DNA from: Chitinophagaceae bacterium
GTDB lineage: Bacteria; Bacteroidota; Bacteroidia; Chitinophagales; Chitinophagaceae
Reading direction: 5' to 3'
Assembly: GCA_016720585.1 (NCBI GenBank)
Contig: JADKKH010000004.1
Span: 248,001-312,000, forward strand
Length of the DNA: 64,000 nucleotides
The position numbers were made by a program, and so were the translations under genes. A model generated the notes under the pieces. That model worked only from the letters and a program-made list of their open reading frames with translations, ran no database searches and was not told where the DNA came from. Below are positions 54,863 through 63,834 of this stretch, in pieces (positions within the stretch are counted from its first letter, which is position 1; every line of letters starts with the position of its first letter).

Positions 54863-56032
54863 ATGAGTCTTTACAACAAACGAGGCGTTTCTGCCCAGAA
54901 AGAAGAGGTACATGCAGCTACAAAACATCTTGACCCCGGTATTTATCCGAAGGCTTTCTGCAAAATATATCCGGATGTTTTGTGTGGTGATGAAAATTGG
55001 GTGAATGTGATGCATGCTGATGGTGCAGGAACCAAAAGTATTCTTGCATATTTATACTGGAAAGAAACCGGAGATATTAATGTCTGGAAAGGAATAGCAC
55101 AGGATGCTATCGTCATGAACCTGGATGACCTGCTTTGTGTGGGCATTTATGATCAGATTCTTTTTTCTTCTACCATCGACCGGAACAAAAAAAATATTCC
55201 GGGAGAAGTACTGGAAGCAGTGATCAACGGAACCCAGGCGTTTTTTGATTCCATGAAAAATTTTGGTGTGAACATAACCTTTATGGGCGGTGAAACGGCC
55301 GATGTGGGTGATGTGGTACGAACCATTGCGGTAAATGGAACCATGACAGCCCGATGGCCGAAGTCGGGCATAATTACCAATGAAAAGATACAGCCAGGTG
55401 ATGTGATTATTGGCCTGGCCGGCTACGGACAGGCTGTCTACGAAACGGAATATAACAGCGGCATAGCCAGCAACGGGCTAACCAGCGCCAGGCACGATAT
55501 ATTGCATAAAACCTACGGTGCAAGATTTCATGAGTCGTACGATACTTCGCTGGATGAACAGGTTGTCTATATAGGCCCGCATAAGATTACCGATGAAATT
55601 ATGGATGGGGAACGTTCGACAACCATCGGTAAACTTCTATTAAGCCCTACAAGAACTTTTGCTCCGTTGCTGAAGAAAATTCTGGAGAATCATTTTGAGG
55701 CTATTCATGGTCTTATCCATTGCAGCGGTGGTGGACAAACCAAATGCCTGAAATATATACCGGAAAACGTCCGGGTTGTAAAAGATAATTTATTTGAGCC
55801 CCCGTTAATTTTTAAACTGATACAGGAAGCCAGCAAGTCAGACGACCGGGAGATGTACCAGGTTTTTAATATGGGTACAAGACTCGAAATTTATGCTAAT
55901 GAAAAAGATGCAGATACTATTATCAGCATTTCAAAGGGAATGGGTATTGACGCAAGAATCATCGGGCGGGTAGAATCATCGGGTAGCCGGAGCCTGTCGA
56001 TAGTGATGAAAAATCAGGAACTGGTTTTTTAA
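54863..56032 (+). CDS. purM: phosphoribosylformylglycinamidine cyclo-ligase PurM (AIR synthase), Bacteroidota type
   Basis: 389 residues, somewhat longer than the E. coli enzyme (345) but as in Bacteroidota. AIR synthase-related N-domain (VMHADGAGTKSILAYLYWKETGD, MNLDDLLCVG, FMGGETADVGDVV) and C-domain (LIHCSGGGQTKCLKYIPENVRVVKDNLF, MYQVFNMGTRLEI). It closes the imidazole ring of FGAM with ATP in purine synthesis. With purC 10 kb away it places two pathway genes in this window. It is followed by ftsE 45 bp later. Confidence 0.92.
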   Translation: MSLYNKRGVSAQKEEVHAATKHLDPGIYPKAFCKIYPDVLCGDENWVNVMHADGAGTKSILAYLYWKETGDINVWKGIAQDAIVMNLDDLLCVGIYDQILFSSTIDRNKKNIPGEVLEAVINGTQAFFDSMKNFGVNITFMGGETADVGDVVRTIAVNGTMTARWPKSGIITNEKIQPGDVIIGLAGYGQAVYETEYNSGIASNGLTSARHDILHKTYGARFHESYDTSLDEQVVYIGPHKITDEIMDGERSTTIGKLLLSPTRTFAPLLKKILENHFEAIHGLIHCSGGGQTKCLKYIPENVRVVKDNLFEPPLIFKLIQEASKSDDREMYQVFNMGTRLEIYANEKDADTIISISKGMGIDARIIGRVESSGSRSLSIVMKNQELVF

Positions 56033-56077
56033 GTTTCTTAACCTACTTTCCTTTACTTTGCAGCAAACACCATAGCT

Positions 56078-56767
56078 ATGCAGGAACTCATTATCGAATT
56101 ACGGAATGTCAATATTTACCAGGGCTCTAACCTGATCTTGCAGGATGTAAACCTCACGGTAAATAAAGGAGAATTTGTATACCTCGTGGGAAAAACCGGA
56201 ACGGGGAAATCCAGTTTGCTGAAAGCATTGTATGGTGAATTGCCCATTACAGAAGGAGAAGGCACCGTTGCGGGGTACAACCTGCGGAACCTCGACTGGA
56301 AAAAAGTTCCTTACTTACGCCGTAACCTGGGTGTGGTATTTCAGGAATTTCAGTTATTGACTGACCGGAATGTAAACGAAAACCTGAAGTTTGTTTTAAA
56401 AGCCACCGGCTGGACGGATGAGAAATTAATGAATGAAAAAATAATGGATGTCCTGGATAAAGTGGGATTAAAGTCAAAAGGGTTTAAAATGCCTTTTGAG
56501 CTGAGTGGTGGCGAGCAACAGCGGATCGATGTGGCAAGAGCCTTACTGAATTCTCCCAAATTGATCCTGGCTGATGAACCAACCGGTAATCTTGACCCGG
56601 AAACATCCGACGAGATCATGGCCTTGCTCTTCCAGATATCCAAAGATTATAATACGGCTGTGGTAATGGCCTCCCACGATTATATCGTAGTCCAGAAATT
56701 TCCGGCCCGCATGATACGAACCGAAAGAGGCAGGGTCTGGGATAATGCTACCATAAATATGTCATAA
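56078..56767 (+). CDS. ftsE: cell-division ABC ATPase FtsE-like
   Basis: 229 residues with all ABC motifs: Walker A GKTGTGKS (38-45), the Q-loop FQEFQLL, signature LSGGEQQR, Walker B LILADEPTGNLD and a switch His in MASHD. Length and the DEPTGNLDP context place it in the FtsE/MacB/LolD group; FtsE is preferred because of the VTVNKGEFVYLVGKTGTGKSSLLKALYG wording and the short C-terminus, but no ftsX neighbour is present in this window. It would drive membrane-linked peptidoglycan-hydrolase activation at division. Its last 20 bp overlap the convergent glycosyltransferase gene. Confidence 0.82.
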   Translation: MQELIIELRNVNIYQGSNLILQDVNLTVNKGEFVYLVGKTGTGKSSLLKALYGELPITEGEGTVAGYNLRNLDWKKVPYLRRNLGVVFQEFQLLTDRNVNENLKFVLKATGWTDEKLMNEKIMDVLDKVGLKSKGFKMPFELSGGEQQRIDVARALLNSPKLILADEPTGNLDPETSDEIMALLFQISKDYNTAVVMASHDYIVVQKFPARMIRTERGRVWDNATINMS

Positions 56768-57878
56768 GCTGGTGGATATTTTTTTCATTATCAAAAGTTT
56801 CACCGAGTATTCTTTTCCGTAATTGTATTTCCTCCCGGGTAAAAGGCTGATGATATAACTGTGTAATGATGGAAGCAAATGCCCTGGGCGTTGTACCTGT
56901 ATGACAGGCTTCTTCCAAACCGGTTCCTTTCACCATCGGTTCATTTACTATACAATGCCTTCCTTCAAATAAAGCATGCAATAATTTCAGGCGTATACCG
57001 GTATTGTTTTTATTGAAAGAAGGCAAGACGTTAATATGGGCTTTACGGATCAGATCATTCAACTCTGCTTCTGAAGGATCCGCCACCAGGCAGGTGTGCT
57101 GGAAAATATGCGCCTGTTTTTGTAGCCGTTTGGAAGGTTTCTTACCGGCGATCACAAAGGGGTTTCTGATTTTAGAAAAAACATTTTGCAATAGCCAGAT
57201 AGCCGCTTCTTCATTCTCTGGAACGGAAAGATTGCCATGGTATAAGCAGAGGTTGCCCATGCCTTCCACACCGGTTACCAGTTGCCAGGAAGGAAATGCC
57301 GGAAGATATTTTAAATGGGGCAGATGATAAGTTGCATCTAAAAGCCGTACATCTTCCGGAGTAATACAAGCATACGTACATTCCGGGGCGAGTTGACGCA
57401 TATATTTTTTTATCAGCCTGCTTTCACGAAGGAAAAATAATTTTTTCAAAAGGGAAGATTCCGCCCGGGCCAGTTCTTTATAATAAATACTTTCTTCATT
57501 ATGCATCCGTACAACTATTTTCCTTTTTTGCAGATCAAGTTGTGGCAAAATGCCGGTACAATGAAGCCCTTCAAGCAGAACCGGGTATGTATCTTTTTGC
57601 AGGTTGGCTGTCAACTCATCATTGATCCGGGAAGCTACCAGGTTGGGAAGTTTTGAAGTAAAACTTTTGTGTACCTCTTTTCGTTGATACACATGAATGC
57701 TTTCGCAATATTGGTTAAGTTCATTGGGTGTGCCTCTTTCATTATAGCTGAAATAATGAAGATGTATTCCGATCCCCATTTTTTTAAACTGGATGATACG
57801 GTTCATCATATCTATGGCACCGCCATAATCGGCAGGCCAGGGAGTATCCAGGCAAACGATATGTAAGTGACGACTCAA
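56748..57878 (-). CDS. glycosyltransferase (GT-B fold), polysaccharide related
   Basis: 376 residues. The N-terminal Rossmann-like half starts IVCLDTPWPADYGGAIDMMNRI, and the C-terminal half carries the nucleotide-sugar part (LVADPSEAELNDLIRKAHINVLPSFNKNNTGIRLKLLHALFEGRHCIVNEPMV). This is a GT-B enzyme of the family-4-like kind, cytoplasmic-face membrane associated. It overlaps the upstream glycosyltransferase by 4 bp (57875-57878), so the two are cotranslated, and overlaps convergent ftsE by 20 bp. Acceptor and sugar unknown. Confidence 0.8.
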   Translation of the reverse strand: MSRHLHIVCLDTPWPADYGGAIDMMNRIIQFKKMGIGIHLHYFSYNERGTPNELNQYCESIHVYQRKEVHKSFTSKLPNLVASRINDELTANLQKDTYPVLLEGLHCTGILPQLDLQKRKIVVRMHNEESIYYKELARAESSLLKKLFFLRESRLIKKYMRQLAPECTYACITPEDVRLLDATYHLPHLKYLPAFPSWQLVTGVEGMGNLCLYHGNLSVPENEEAAIWLLQNVFSKIRNPFVIAGKKPSKRLQKQAHIFQHTCLVADPSEAELNDLIRKAHINVLPSFNKNNTGIRLKLLHALFEGRHCIVNEPMVKGTGLEEACHTGTTPRAFASIITQLYHQPFTREEIQLRKRILGETFDNEKNIHQLMTYLW

Positions 57879-58966
57879 TTTTTTAATAGATCATTATAGA
57901 ATGACAACAATTTTTTTTCTTCGTTTTGCCAGTTAAATTGTTTTCGGGCCTCCAAACAATTTTGCTGCAATTCCAGGTACAGGGGTTCATTTTCAAGTAA
58001 TGAATTGATGTTCTGGATAATATTCTGAACTGTTATCTCACTTATTAGAACAGCTATCCGGGTGTTTTTGTTTATTTCCCGGTAAACGGGGAAGTCTGAA
58101 CATAATTGGGGGATCCCGGCATTTATATAATCAAAAAAGCGATTCGCCAGCGAAAAGTAATTGCTCAACCCTTTATTCTCAAATAAAGTGATCCCGATCC
58201 AGGCATTCCGGGTGTATTCAAATAATTCATCCGGAGAAAATTTTCCGGGAAAGGATACCTTGTCTTCTAAATTATATTTTTTAACTAATTCCCGGGCCTG
58301 CGACATAAAATTTCCATCCCCGGCAATTACCAAACGGGCATCGATCTCTTTCATGGCAGGAATGAGTGACTCAAAACACCTTCCTTCATTTACGGCACCC
58401 TGGTAAAGGATATATTTTTCTTTTTTTAGTGGGATATCGAGGGCTCTCAGTACAGGGACATTGCTGATTACAGGATAATCAACCCCATACATTTTTTTGA
58501 ATTCTTCCGCAATCGGATGACTAACCGTGTATCCGTTTGTGAATTTTGGTACCGTATATTTTTCCACCCGCTTCCATATCCGGTAAATCCGGGGTCGGGT
58601 AACAACCTCCTTCATTTCGCAAAATAATTCATGGGCATCATAGACCCTTTTGGTTCCTTTGATCTTTGATACAAAATACACCGGCAGGATGGTGTCCAGG
58701 TCGATCGCACAAATGAGGTCGCTTTTTTTAAAAAGTAAAAAGAAAAATAATCGCACATTATATTCGAGGTAAAAAGCTTTTCCTTTTTTAAAAAAGCAAA
58801 AAATTCTTTTTTGCTGGAAGGGCTGATTAGTCAGTGGTTTTGATTCGGGAAGTTTTCTGCCCGTCAACGTAACCTTATAACCGGCGCTGGCTAAAGAAGA
58901 GCAGATCCGTATCATACGCTGATCATACGTAAGATCGTTGGTGACAGTAAAAAAAAGCCGGTTCAT
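57875..58966 (-). CDS. glycosyltransferase (GT-B fold)
   Basis: 363 residues. The N-terminal half (TNDLTYDQRMIRICSSLASAGYKVTLTGRKLP) and C-terminal half (KYILYQGAVNEGRCFESLIPAMKEIDARLVIAGDG, ITLFENKGLSNYFSLANRFFDYINAGIPQLCSDFPVYREI) follow the GT-B (GT4-like) pattern; RCFESLIPAM and the nucleotide-binding Glu region are in the expected place. It is coupled to the next glycosyltransferase by a 4-bp overlap and lies 27 bp after the Gfo/Idh/MocA gene, so the three probably work on one glycan. Substrate unknown. Confidence 0.82.
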   Translation of the reverse strand: MNRLFFTVTNDLTYDQRMIRICSSLASAGYKVTLTGRKLPESKPLTNQPFQQKRIFCFFKKGKAFYLEYNVRLFFFLLFKKSDLICAIDLDTILPVYFVSKIKGTKRVYDAHELFCEMKEVVTRPRIYRIWKRVEKYTVPKFTNGYTVSHPIAEEFKKMYGVDYPVISNVPVLRALDIPLKKEKYILYQGAVNEGRCFESLIPAMKEIDARLVIAGDGNFMSQARELVKKYNLEDKVSFPGKFSPDELFEYTRNAWIGITLFENKGLSNYFSLANRFFDYINAGIPQLCSDFPVYREINKNTRIAVLISEITVQNIIQNINSLLENEPLYLELQQNCLEARKQFNWQNEEKKLLSFYNDLLKN

Positions 58967-58993
58967 TTATTAAAAAGGGTGTATAAAATTTTA

Positions 58994-60007
58994 TTAAACC
59001 AGGGGGGATGCTCCATATATTTTTTCGATGATCTCTATCGCTTTCCGGGTCTCCCCGGTAGTAATAAAGGAGAAAGAAGGTTCGTTAACGGCCCTGACCA
59101 GCATTTCATATACTTTATCATGATTGCTCATACTGCCCTGGTAAAAACCATATTGGTTGGGCGGGTTCCCTTCCGGTAAATCCGGTTTATCCATTCCTTC
59201 AACAGAAAAATATTCGAGTTCGTTAAGATATTGCCCCCCAATTTTAACGGTACCCTTTTCGCCGAATACGACCAGTGAACCTTCCATATTTGCCGGATGA
59301 CTATTGATGGTATAATGAATTGTGCCTATCGGGCCGTCTGTCATCTGTAAAAAAGCTACCCCGGTATCTTCAAATTCAATCATGTCTTTATGCGCATAGT
59401 TGGAACGGATTCCGCTGGCAGCAGCAACATCACCCAGCAGCCAGTATAACAGATCAATAAAATGACTGAACTGGGTAAAAAGTGTTCCTCCATCAAGTTC
59501 TTTTGTACCCAGCCAGCTATGCTGATAATAAGCTGGCGGCCGGTTCCAGAAACAGTTTATCTGAAAGCTGAATATTTTTCCCAGCTTTTTATTTTCCAGC
59601 AGCTGTTTTACAAAAGCTACCGGTGGATTAAATCTATTCTGCTTTACAATAAACAATTGTTTGCCTGATGTAGCAGCCGTTTCAATCATTCTTCCGGCAT
59701 CAGTGGAAGAGAGGGCCATGGGCTTTTCGCAAAGCACATGATGACCAGCCTGCATCGACAGGATGGAATGTTCTGCATGGAGTCCGTTAGGGGTACAGAT
59801 AGCCACGACATCAATTCCTTTTTCGTTGGCTAAAAGATCCGATATAGAATAATAGGGTATTGCAGCAAATTTTTCTGCCACTGTATCAGCTTTTTCTTTT
59901 ACAATATCGCATACAGCTGCTAACTGGCCATGTTTTACCATTTCGGTAGCATGCCGGTCAGCTATCCGTCCACAACCAATAAGGGCAAAACGTAATGTTG
60001 ATTTCAT
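58994..60007 (-). CDS. Gfo/Idh/MocA family NAD(P)-dependent sugar oxidoreductase
   Basis: 337 residues from the ATG at 60005-60007 (a 7-residue-longer frame begins at 60028, but a -7 box lies at 60014-60021). Rossmann motif FALIGCGRIADRHA, the HVLCEKPMALS signature, and the C-terminal ELDGGTLFTQFSHFIDLLYWLLGD with active-site His residues. The wording is closest to WlbA/WbpB-type UDP-sugar acid oxidases, which would fit the two following glycosyltransferases (polysaccharide precursor), but this specificity is inference. It heads the minus-strand trio. Confidence 0.83.
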   Translation of the reverse strand: MKSTLRFALIGCGRIADRHATEMVKHGQLAAVCDIVKEKADTVAEKFAAIPYYSISDLLANEKGIDVVAICTPNGLHAEHSILSMQAGHHVLCEKPMALSSTDAGRMIETAATSGKQLFIVKQNRFNPPVAFVKQLLENKKLGKIFSFQINCFWNRPPAYYQHSWLGTKELDGGTLFTQFSHFIDLLYWLLGDVAAASGIRSNYAHKDMIEFEDTGVAFLQMTDGPIGTIHYTINSHPANMEGSLVVFGEKGTVKIGGQYLNELEYFSVEGMDKPDLPEGNPPNQYGFYQGSMSNHDKVYEMLVRAVNEPSFSFITTGETRKAIEIIEKIYGASPLV

Positions 60008-60013
60008 AGCAGT

Positions 60014-60021
60014 CAAATATA
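60014..60021 (-). promoter_or_regulatory. -7 box of the Gfo/Idh/MocA gene
   Basis: Minus-strand TATATTTG matches TAnnTTTG and sits 6 bp before the ATG at 60007, giving a nearly leaderless transcript. Confidence 0.45.
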
Positions 60022-60040
60022 CATGCATTATCGGGGCAGA

Positions 60041-60068
60041 AAAAAACCCTCCGGGTAGGGGAGGGTTT
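60041..60068 (-). terminator. terminator of the 60.1-kb beta-barrel gene
   Basis: AAACCCTCC (60044-60052) pairs with GGAGGGTTT (60060-60068) around a 7-nt loop; on the minus strand a T run follows. Confidence 0.8.
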
Positions 60069-60085
60069 ACTATTTTTTTGACAGA

Positions 60086-62728
60086 TTATTGTCCCATGTT
60101 CATATCCATACCTTCTGTACCCTGGTTTTTATTGTTTTTACGTTTGAAAAGGTTTGTATCAAACTTTCCGAACCTCCAGTTGAAACTCAGACGTAGCACC
60201 TGGGGATCACGGCGACGGAAAACATCCTGGGTGAAATACGGAGATTCTGAATGAACATCCGAACGCCGGGTTCTAAAAATATCATTTATGTTTAATGAAA
60301 CAGAGGCTTGTTTGGTTTTCATAAATTCATAGCGCAATCCAGCATCCACATAATAATTTGCTCTTACATACCCCTGTGAAGAGCTGGACTGTCCAAACAT
60401 GCCACCACCACCACCACCAAACATTCCGCCACCGCCACCACGACCGCCACCGCCACTGGATCCGCTGCCACCGGGCGGTAATATGGTCTTTGACTGATAT
60501 TCCCCAGACAACTGCATAGTGAAATTCTTGAAGACCTTGAACGTATTATTCAACTTTCCAAACCAGCTGGCAAACTGTTCGGGCTCCGGCTGACCGGCAA
60601 TACCTGTATTAATTTTTGATGTAAACAGGTTCACATTGGTTGTCATATCCCACCACTTGGTCATTTTTGTTTTCAACGTCAATTCCAGCCCGGTTACATA
60701 GCTCGAAGCAGCGTTGATATAAGTATTGATCAATATATCCTTCCCTGTCAGAACATTTGTTTCTTTTACCTGGAACCGGGTGATGAGGGCATTGGTATTT
60801 TTATAATAGATAGAGGCCAGAAAATTATTGTTATTCTTTTTAAATATTTTTTGATAGGATAATTCAACCGAGTTTGTAAACTCAGGATTCAGATCGGGAT
60901 TCCCCCGGCTGATATTCAACGAATCTGAAAAGTCAGTATAGGGATACAATTGGTAGAAATTAGGACGATTGATTTTCCGGGTATAATTCAACTGCATGAC
61001 CTGGTCATCCTTCATTTTATTGCTGAGGAAAACACTGGGGAAAAGACTTACCGGGAATTTGATATCAAAAACCTGTCCTTTATCCGGCAACCGGCCCTGG
61101 TAGTCAGAACTCTCTATCCGTAAGCCTAACTGGTATCCAAAATTTTTACCCTGGTTGGAATAGGTGGAATAAGCCGCATAAATTTTATCCGTACTGTTAT
61201 AATTTACGGATGCCAGGGGGTTATATATCGGGGTTCCGGAGGAACTGTATAAAAAGAAATCATTTCTGGTATCTGATTTTCGAATGCTGGCGCGCGCGCC
61301 CAATTCTAATTTGGATTTTACACTCAGGGGATTGGTGTAATCAACCTGTACAACTAAACTTTCAGATGATCCTTTACCGTCCTGCCGCTGGGAACTTGTT
61401 TTCACTATATTCTTATTTGTATAATCCAGCGAATCGGACTTGATCAGGTTTGAACTAGAATTCTTACTCCTATTATATGTAACATCCGCTGTTATTTCGT
61501 GTCCTTGTTTAGGGAAATTTCTTTTATAACTCAGCATGCCTCCTTTGTTCCGGAAGGTACTTTTTGAATTGGAGAATCGTTCTGCCAGGGAACTTGTCAG
61601 GGGTATGCTTAGAAGATCAGTTTTCATACTGCTGAATGTTTCCGGCGTAAAATTGCCTTGCATCAGGTTACCGGTTAAGGAAATCGTATTCCGGTTATCA
61701 ATCAAATAATCTAAGCCGGCACGGTTATGAAAAAAATTTCCGACACTGATGCTTTTATCCGTTTGAAATAACTGGCTGTTAGGAGTACCGTATGTGATCC
61801 GGTCCGTAGTTCCGTTGCTGATAGATTTACGTTGGTTGTAATTGCTGTTTACAAAGAAATTTATTTTTTCCTGCCGAACATTCAAATCAACACCCAGGCC
61901 AATTCTTGCTCTTGAATCGATACTGGTACGTATACTGCCGTTATAACCAACTTTCTTATTTTTCTTAAGTACTATATTGAGAATACCGGCTGTACCTCCG
62001 GATGCATCAAATTTTGCTGAAGGGTTTGTAATGACTTCTACACTTTCAATAGCATCAGCTGGAATCTGGTCCAGGCTCAGGGTGGTGGGCCGGCCATCAA
62101 CAAATAACTGCGGTGTATTATTCCGCATTGTAACATTACCATCTATATCCACACTCACTGAGGGAACATTTTTCATGACATCCTCAGCCGTTCCACCGGC
62201 TGAAACAATATTTTTATCAACATTGAAAACTTTACGGTCAATGCCTAACCTCAACCCGGGGTTGGAAGCTGTAACGGTTACGTTCTCGAGCAATTTTTCT
62301 TCAAAATCAATTTTTATGTTGCCCAGGTCCTTATCCAACGCTCCGAGCATGGCACTCATATCACCGCCCATTTTAACATCAAAAGAGACGGTCATCTCAA
62401 TGGATTTATAACCGACCACCGAGATTTTCAATTTTGATTGCCCAAAAACCGGGATATTCTCAAGGCTGAATTCTCCGTTGGCTTTTGTTAGCATTCCGGC
62501 TATCACTGTTTCCTTTCTTTTTTTTGTAACCGTATCCATTTTGTTTTGGATCAACTGAACGGAGGCGTAGTCAATATGTTTGCCGGATTTTGCTTCAACC
62601 ACTTTACCATAAAACCGGCCGGTTGGCATTTGGCCACCACCGGGTCTGTTTCCACCGCCATTTGGGGGCTGAGAAAATGTTATAACTGACAGTAAAACAA
62701 GGGATAAGGTCAAAATCAATGTACGCAT
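60086..62728 (-). CDS. outer-membrane beta-barrel protein, TonB-dependent receptor-like, with glycine-rich tract
   Basis: 880 residues. Signal peptide (LTLSLVLLSVITFSQ), a Gly/Pro-rich linker (about 20-35), a carboxypeptidase-regulatory-like domain (about 37-125: GRFYGKVVEAKSGKHIDYASV), and a plug (NVTVTASNPGLRLGIDRKVF, MKNVPSVSVDIDGNVTMRNN, IESVEVITNPSAKFDASGGTAGILNIVLKK). A barrel ends PQVLRLSFNWRFGKFD. Same PF14905-type family as the 13.6-kb gene. A second Gly-rich tract of about 30 residues near residues 750-780 (GGGGRGGGGGMFGGGGGG core) probably forms an extracellular loop. Ligand unknown. Confidence 0.87.
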   Translation of the reverse strand: MRTLILTLSLVLLSVITFSQPPNGGGNRPGGGQMPTGRFYGKVVEAKSGKHIDYASVQLIQNKMDTVTKKRKETVIAGMLTKANGEFSLENIPVFGQSKLKISVVGYKSIEMTVSFDVKMGGDMSAMLGALDKDLGNIKIDFEEKLLENVTVTASNPGLRLGIDRKVFNVDKNIVSAGGTAEDVMKNVPSVSVDIDGNVTMRNNTPQLFVDGRPTTLSLDQIPADAIESVEVITNPSAKFDASGGTAGILNIVLKKNKKVGYNGSIRTSIDSRARIGLGVDLNVRQEKINFFVNSNYNQRKSISNGTTDRITYGTPNSQLFQTDKSISVGNFFHNRAGLDYLIDNRNTISLTGNLMQGNFTPETFSSMKTDLLSIPLTSSLAERFSNSKSTFRNKGGMLSYKRNFPKQGHEITADVTYNRSKNSSSNLIKSDSLDYTNKNIVKTSSQRQDGKGSSESLVVQVDYTNPLSVKSKLELGARASIRKSDTRNDFFLYSSSGTPIYNPLASVNYNSTDKIYAAYSTYSNQGKNFGYQLGLRIESSDYQGRLPDKGQVFDIKFPVSLFPSVFLSNKMKDDQVMQLNYTRKINRPNFYQLYPYTDFSDSLNISRGNPDLNPEFTNSVELSYQKIFKKNNNNFLASIYYKNTNALITRFQVKETNVLTGKDILINTYINAASSYVTGLELTLKTKMTKWWDMTTNVNLFTSKINTGIAGQPEPEQFASWFGKLNNTFKVFKNFTMQLSGEYQSKTILPPGGSGSSGGGGRGGGGGMFGGGGGGMFGQSSSSQGYVRANYYVDAGLRYEFMKTKQASVSLNINDIFRTRRSDVHSESPYFTQDVFRRRDPQVLRLSFNWRFGKFDTNLFKRKNNKNQGTEGMDMNMGQ

Positions 62729-62858
62729 TTAGTAGAATTTAATGTTTAGACGGGCAAAGCTGTTCAAACTTGCTGACAATACTGTGACAACATGATGAAT
62801 GGTAGTAAGACAAATACAGGTGGGAAAAGTTCAGATTTTCAGGCCCGTTTTTGAAAAA

Positions 62859-63464
62859 TCAGGTCGTTAGCAGGGTAATTATTACTTGCACAAAACCGAT
62901 AATAAAGCCAATTACAGCACCGATAATTTCTACAAACCTGAATTCTTTGGACATGATCTGGTTGAGGACCTCTTCGAGTTTATCAGAAGAAAATCCCGAT
63001 ACTTTTGTAATGACGATCTGTTCCAGGTCCAACTCATTTTTCAGGTTGGTGGCGTATTGCTTCATGACCACCGGAAATAAGAGTTCTATTTCCTTCATGA
63101 AAGCTTCTTTGAGTTTGTGGATCGTTTTATCACCAATAAACATACTGATGACGGGCATTTCACTACTTAGGCGGTTGCGCAGAAAATCATCAATGTGATT
63201 TTCGATCATCGGCATAATTTTCTTCAGGTTATCCGGGTCACTGATTTTCTGTTCAATATCATCAAACGACAGAAACTCAGCGCTGACCAGCTTTCCAAGC
63301 TTTTCGGCAAACTGCTGTTGTCTTTTTGGGAAAATACCCTGGAATGTTATTCCGATTATTTTCTTAGGTTGCCGGGGATGAAACAACATCTTAATGGCAA
63401 CCCAATTGGTAACCCAGCCAATAAATGCAGAGATCAGGGGAATGAGAAATATCCAGTAGTTCAT
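62859..63464 (-). CDS. DUF445 family membrane protein
   Basis: 201 residues from the ATG at 63462-63464; the longer frame from 63512 adds a tail without a clear start signal. The hallmark N-terminal helix (WIFLIPLISAFIGWVTNWVAIKMLFHP) is that of the DUF445/YheB-type family, then GIFPKRQQQFAEKLGKLVSAEFLSFDDI and a C-terminal helix VEIIGAVIGFIIGFVQVIITLL. Inner-membrane protein of unknown role; it is divergent from tRNA-His with about 100 bp between starts. Confidence 0.85.
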   Translation of the reverse strand: MNYWIFLIPLISAFIGWVTNWVAIKMLFHPRQPKKIIGITFQGIFPKRQQQFAEKLGKLVSAEFLSFDDIEQKISDPDNLKKIMPMIENHIDDFLRNRLSSEMPVISMFIGDKTIHKLKEAFMKEIELLFPVVMKQYATNLKNELDLEQIVITKVSGFSSDKLEEVLNQIMSKEFRFVEIIGAVIGFIIGFVQVIITLLTT

Positions 63465-63520
63465 TTTGTTTTCAAAGAAGTGCAAAGAAACTGAAACCGG
63501 GGCCTTATTCAAAATCTGGT

Positions 63521-63552
63521 TTTGGTACGAGGCTTCAATTTCTATATTTTTG
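63521..63552 (+). promoter_or_regulatory. promoter of tRNA-His
   Basis: TTTG (63521-63524), a 20-bp spacer and TATTTTTG (63545-63552), a near-perfect Bacteroidota promoter; the tRNA starts 13 bp later. Confidence 0.7.
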
Positions 63553-63565
63553 CGCCTGTATAGAT

Positions 63566-63640
63566 GGTAGCCATAGCTCAGTTGGTTAGAGCATCAGATT
63601 GTGGTTCTGAGGGTCGTGGGTTCGAGCCCCATTGGTTACC
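63566..63640 (+). tRNA. tRNA-His (anticodon GTG)
   Basis: Cloverleaf verified by hand. The acceptor stem GTAGCCA pairs with TGGTTAC (one G:T), preceded by an encoded G-1 (63566) opposite C73 (63640), the histidine identity pair. D arm GCTC/GAGC, anticodon loop TTGTGGT with GTG, T arm GTGGG-TTCGAGC-CCCAT. The 3' CCA is not encoded. Confidence 0.96.
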
Positions 63641-63642
63641 CT

Positions 63643-63679
63643 AAAAACTCCTTCCCGCCTTAGGCCTGAAGGAGTTTTT
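63643..63679 (+). terminator. terminator of tRNA-His
   Basis: AAAAACTCCTTC (63643-63654) pairs perfectly with GAAGGAGTTTTT (63668-63679), closing a 13-nt loop, in T-rich sequence. Confidence 0.85.
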
Positions 63680-63798
63680 ATTTTATTGTTTACCTCCCGA
63701 TATATTTTTAAAAATTATTTCAGGCCTTTCCTGCCTGACCATTCATCAAAAACCCTTGTTAAAAGCTCACAAAGGCAAGAAAAACAGTGTTTTTGCGT

Positions 63799-63806
63799 TA
63801 TTTTTG
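63799..63806 (+). promoter_or_regulatory. -7 box of the C-terminal processing protease gene
   Basis: TATTTTTG matches TAnnTTTG, 28 bp before the ATG at 63835. Confidence 0.45.
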
Positions 63807-63834
63807 GATTATGTCCGGTACACTTAAATACTTT

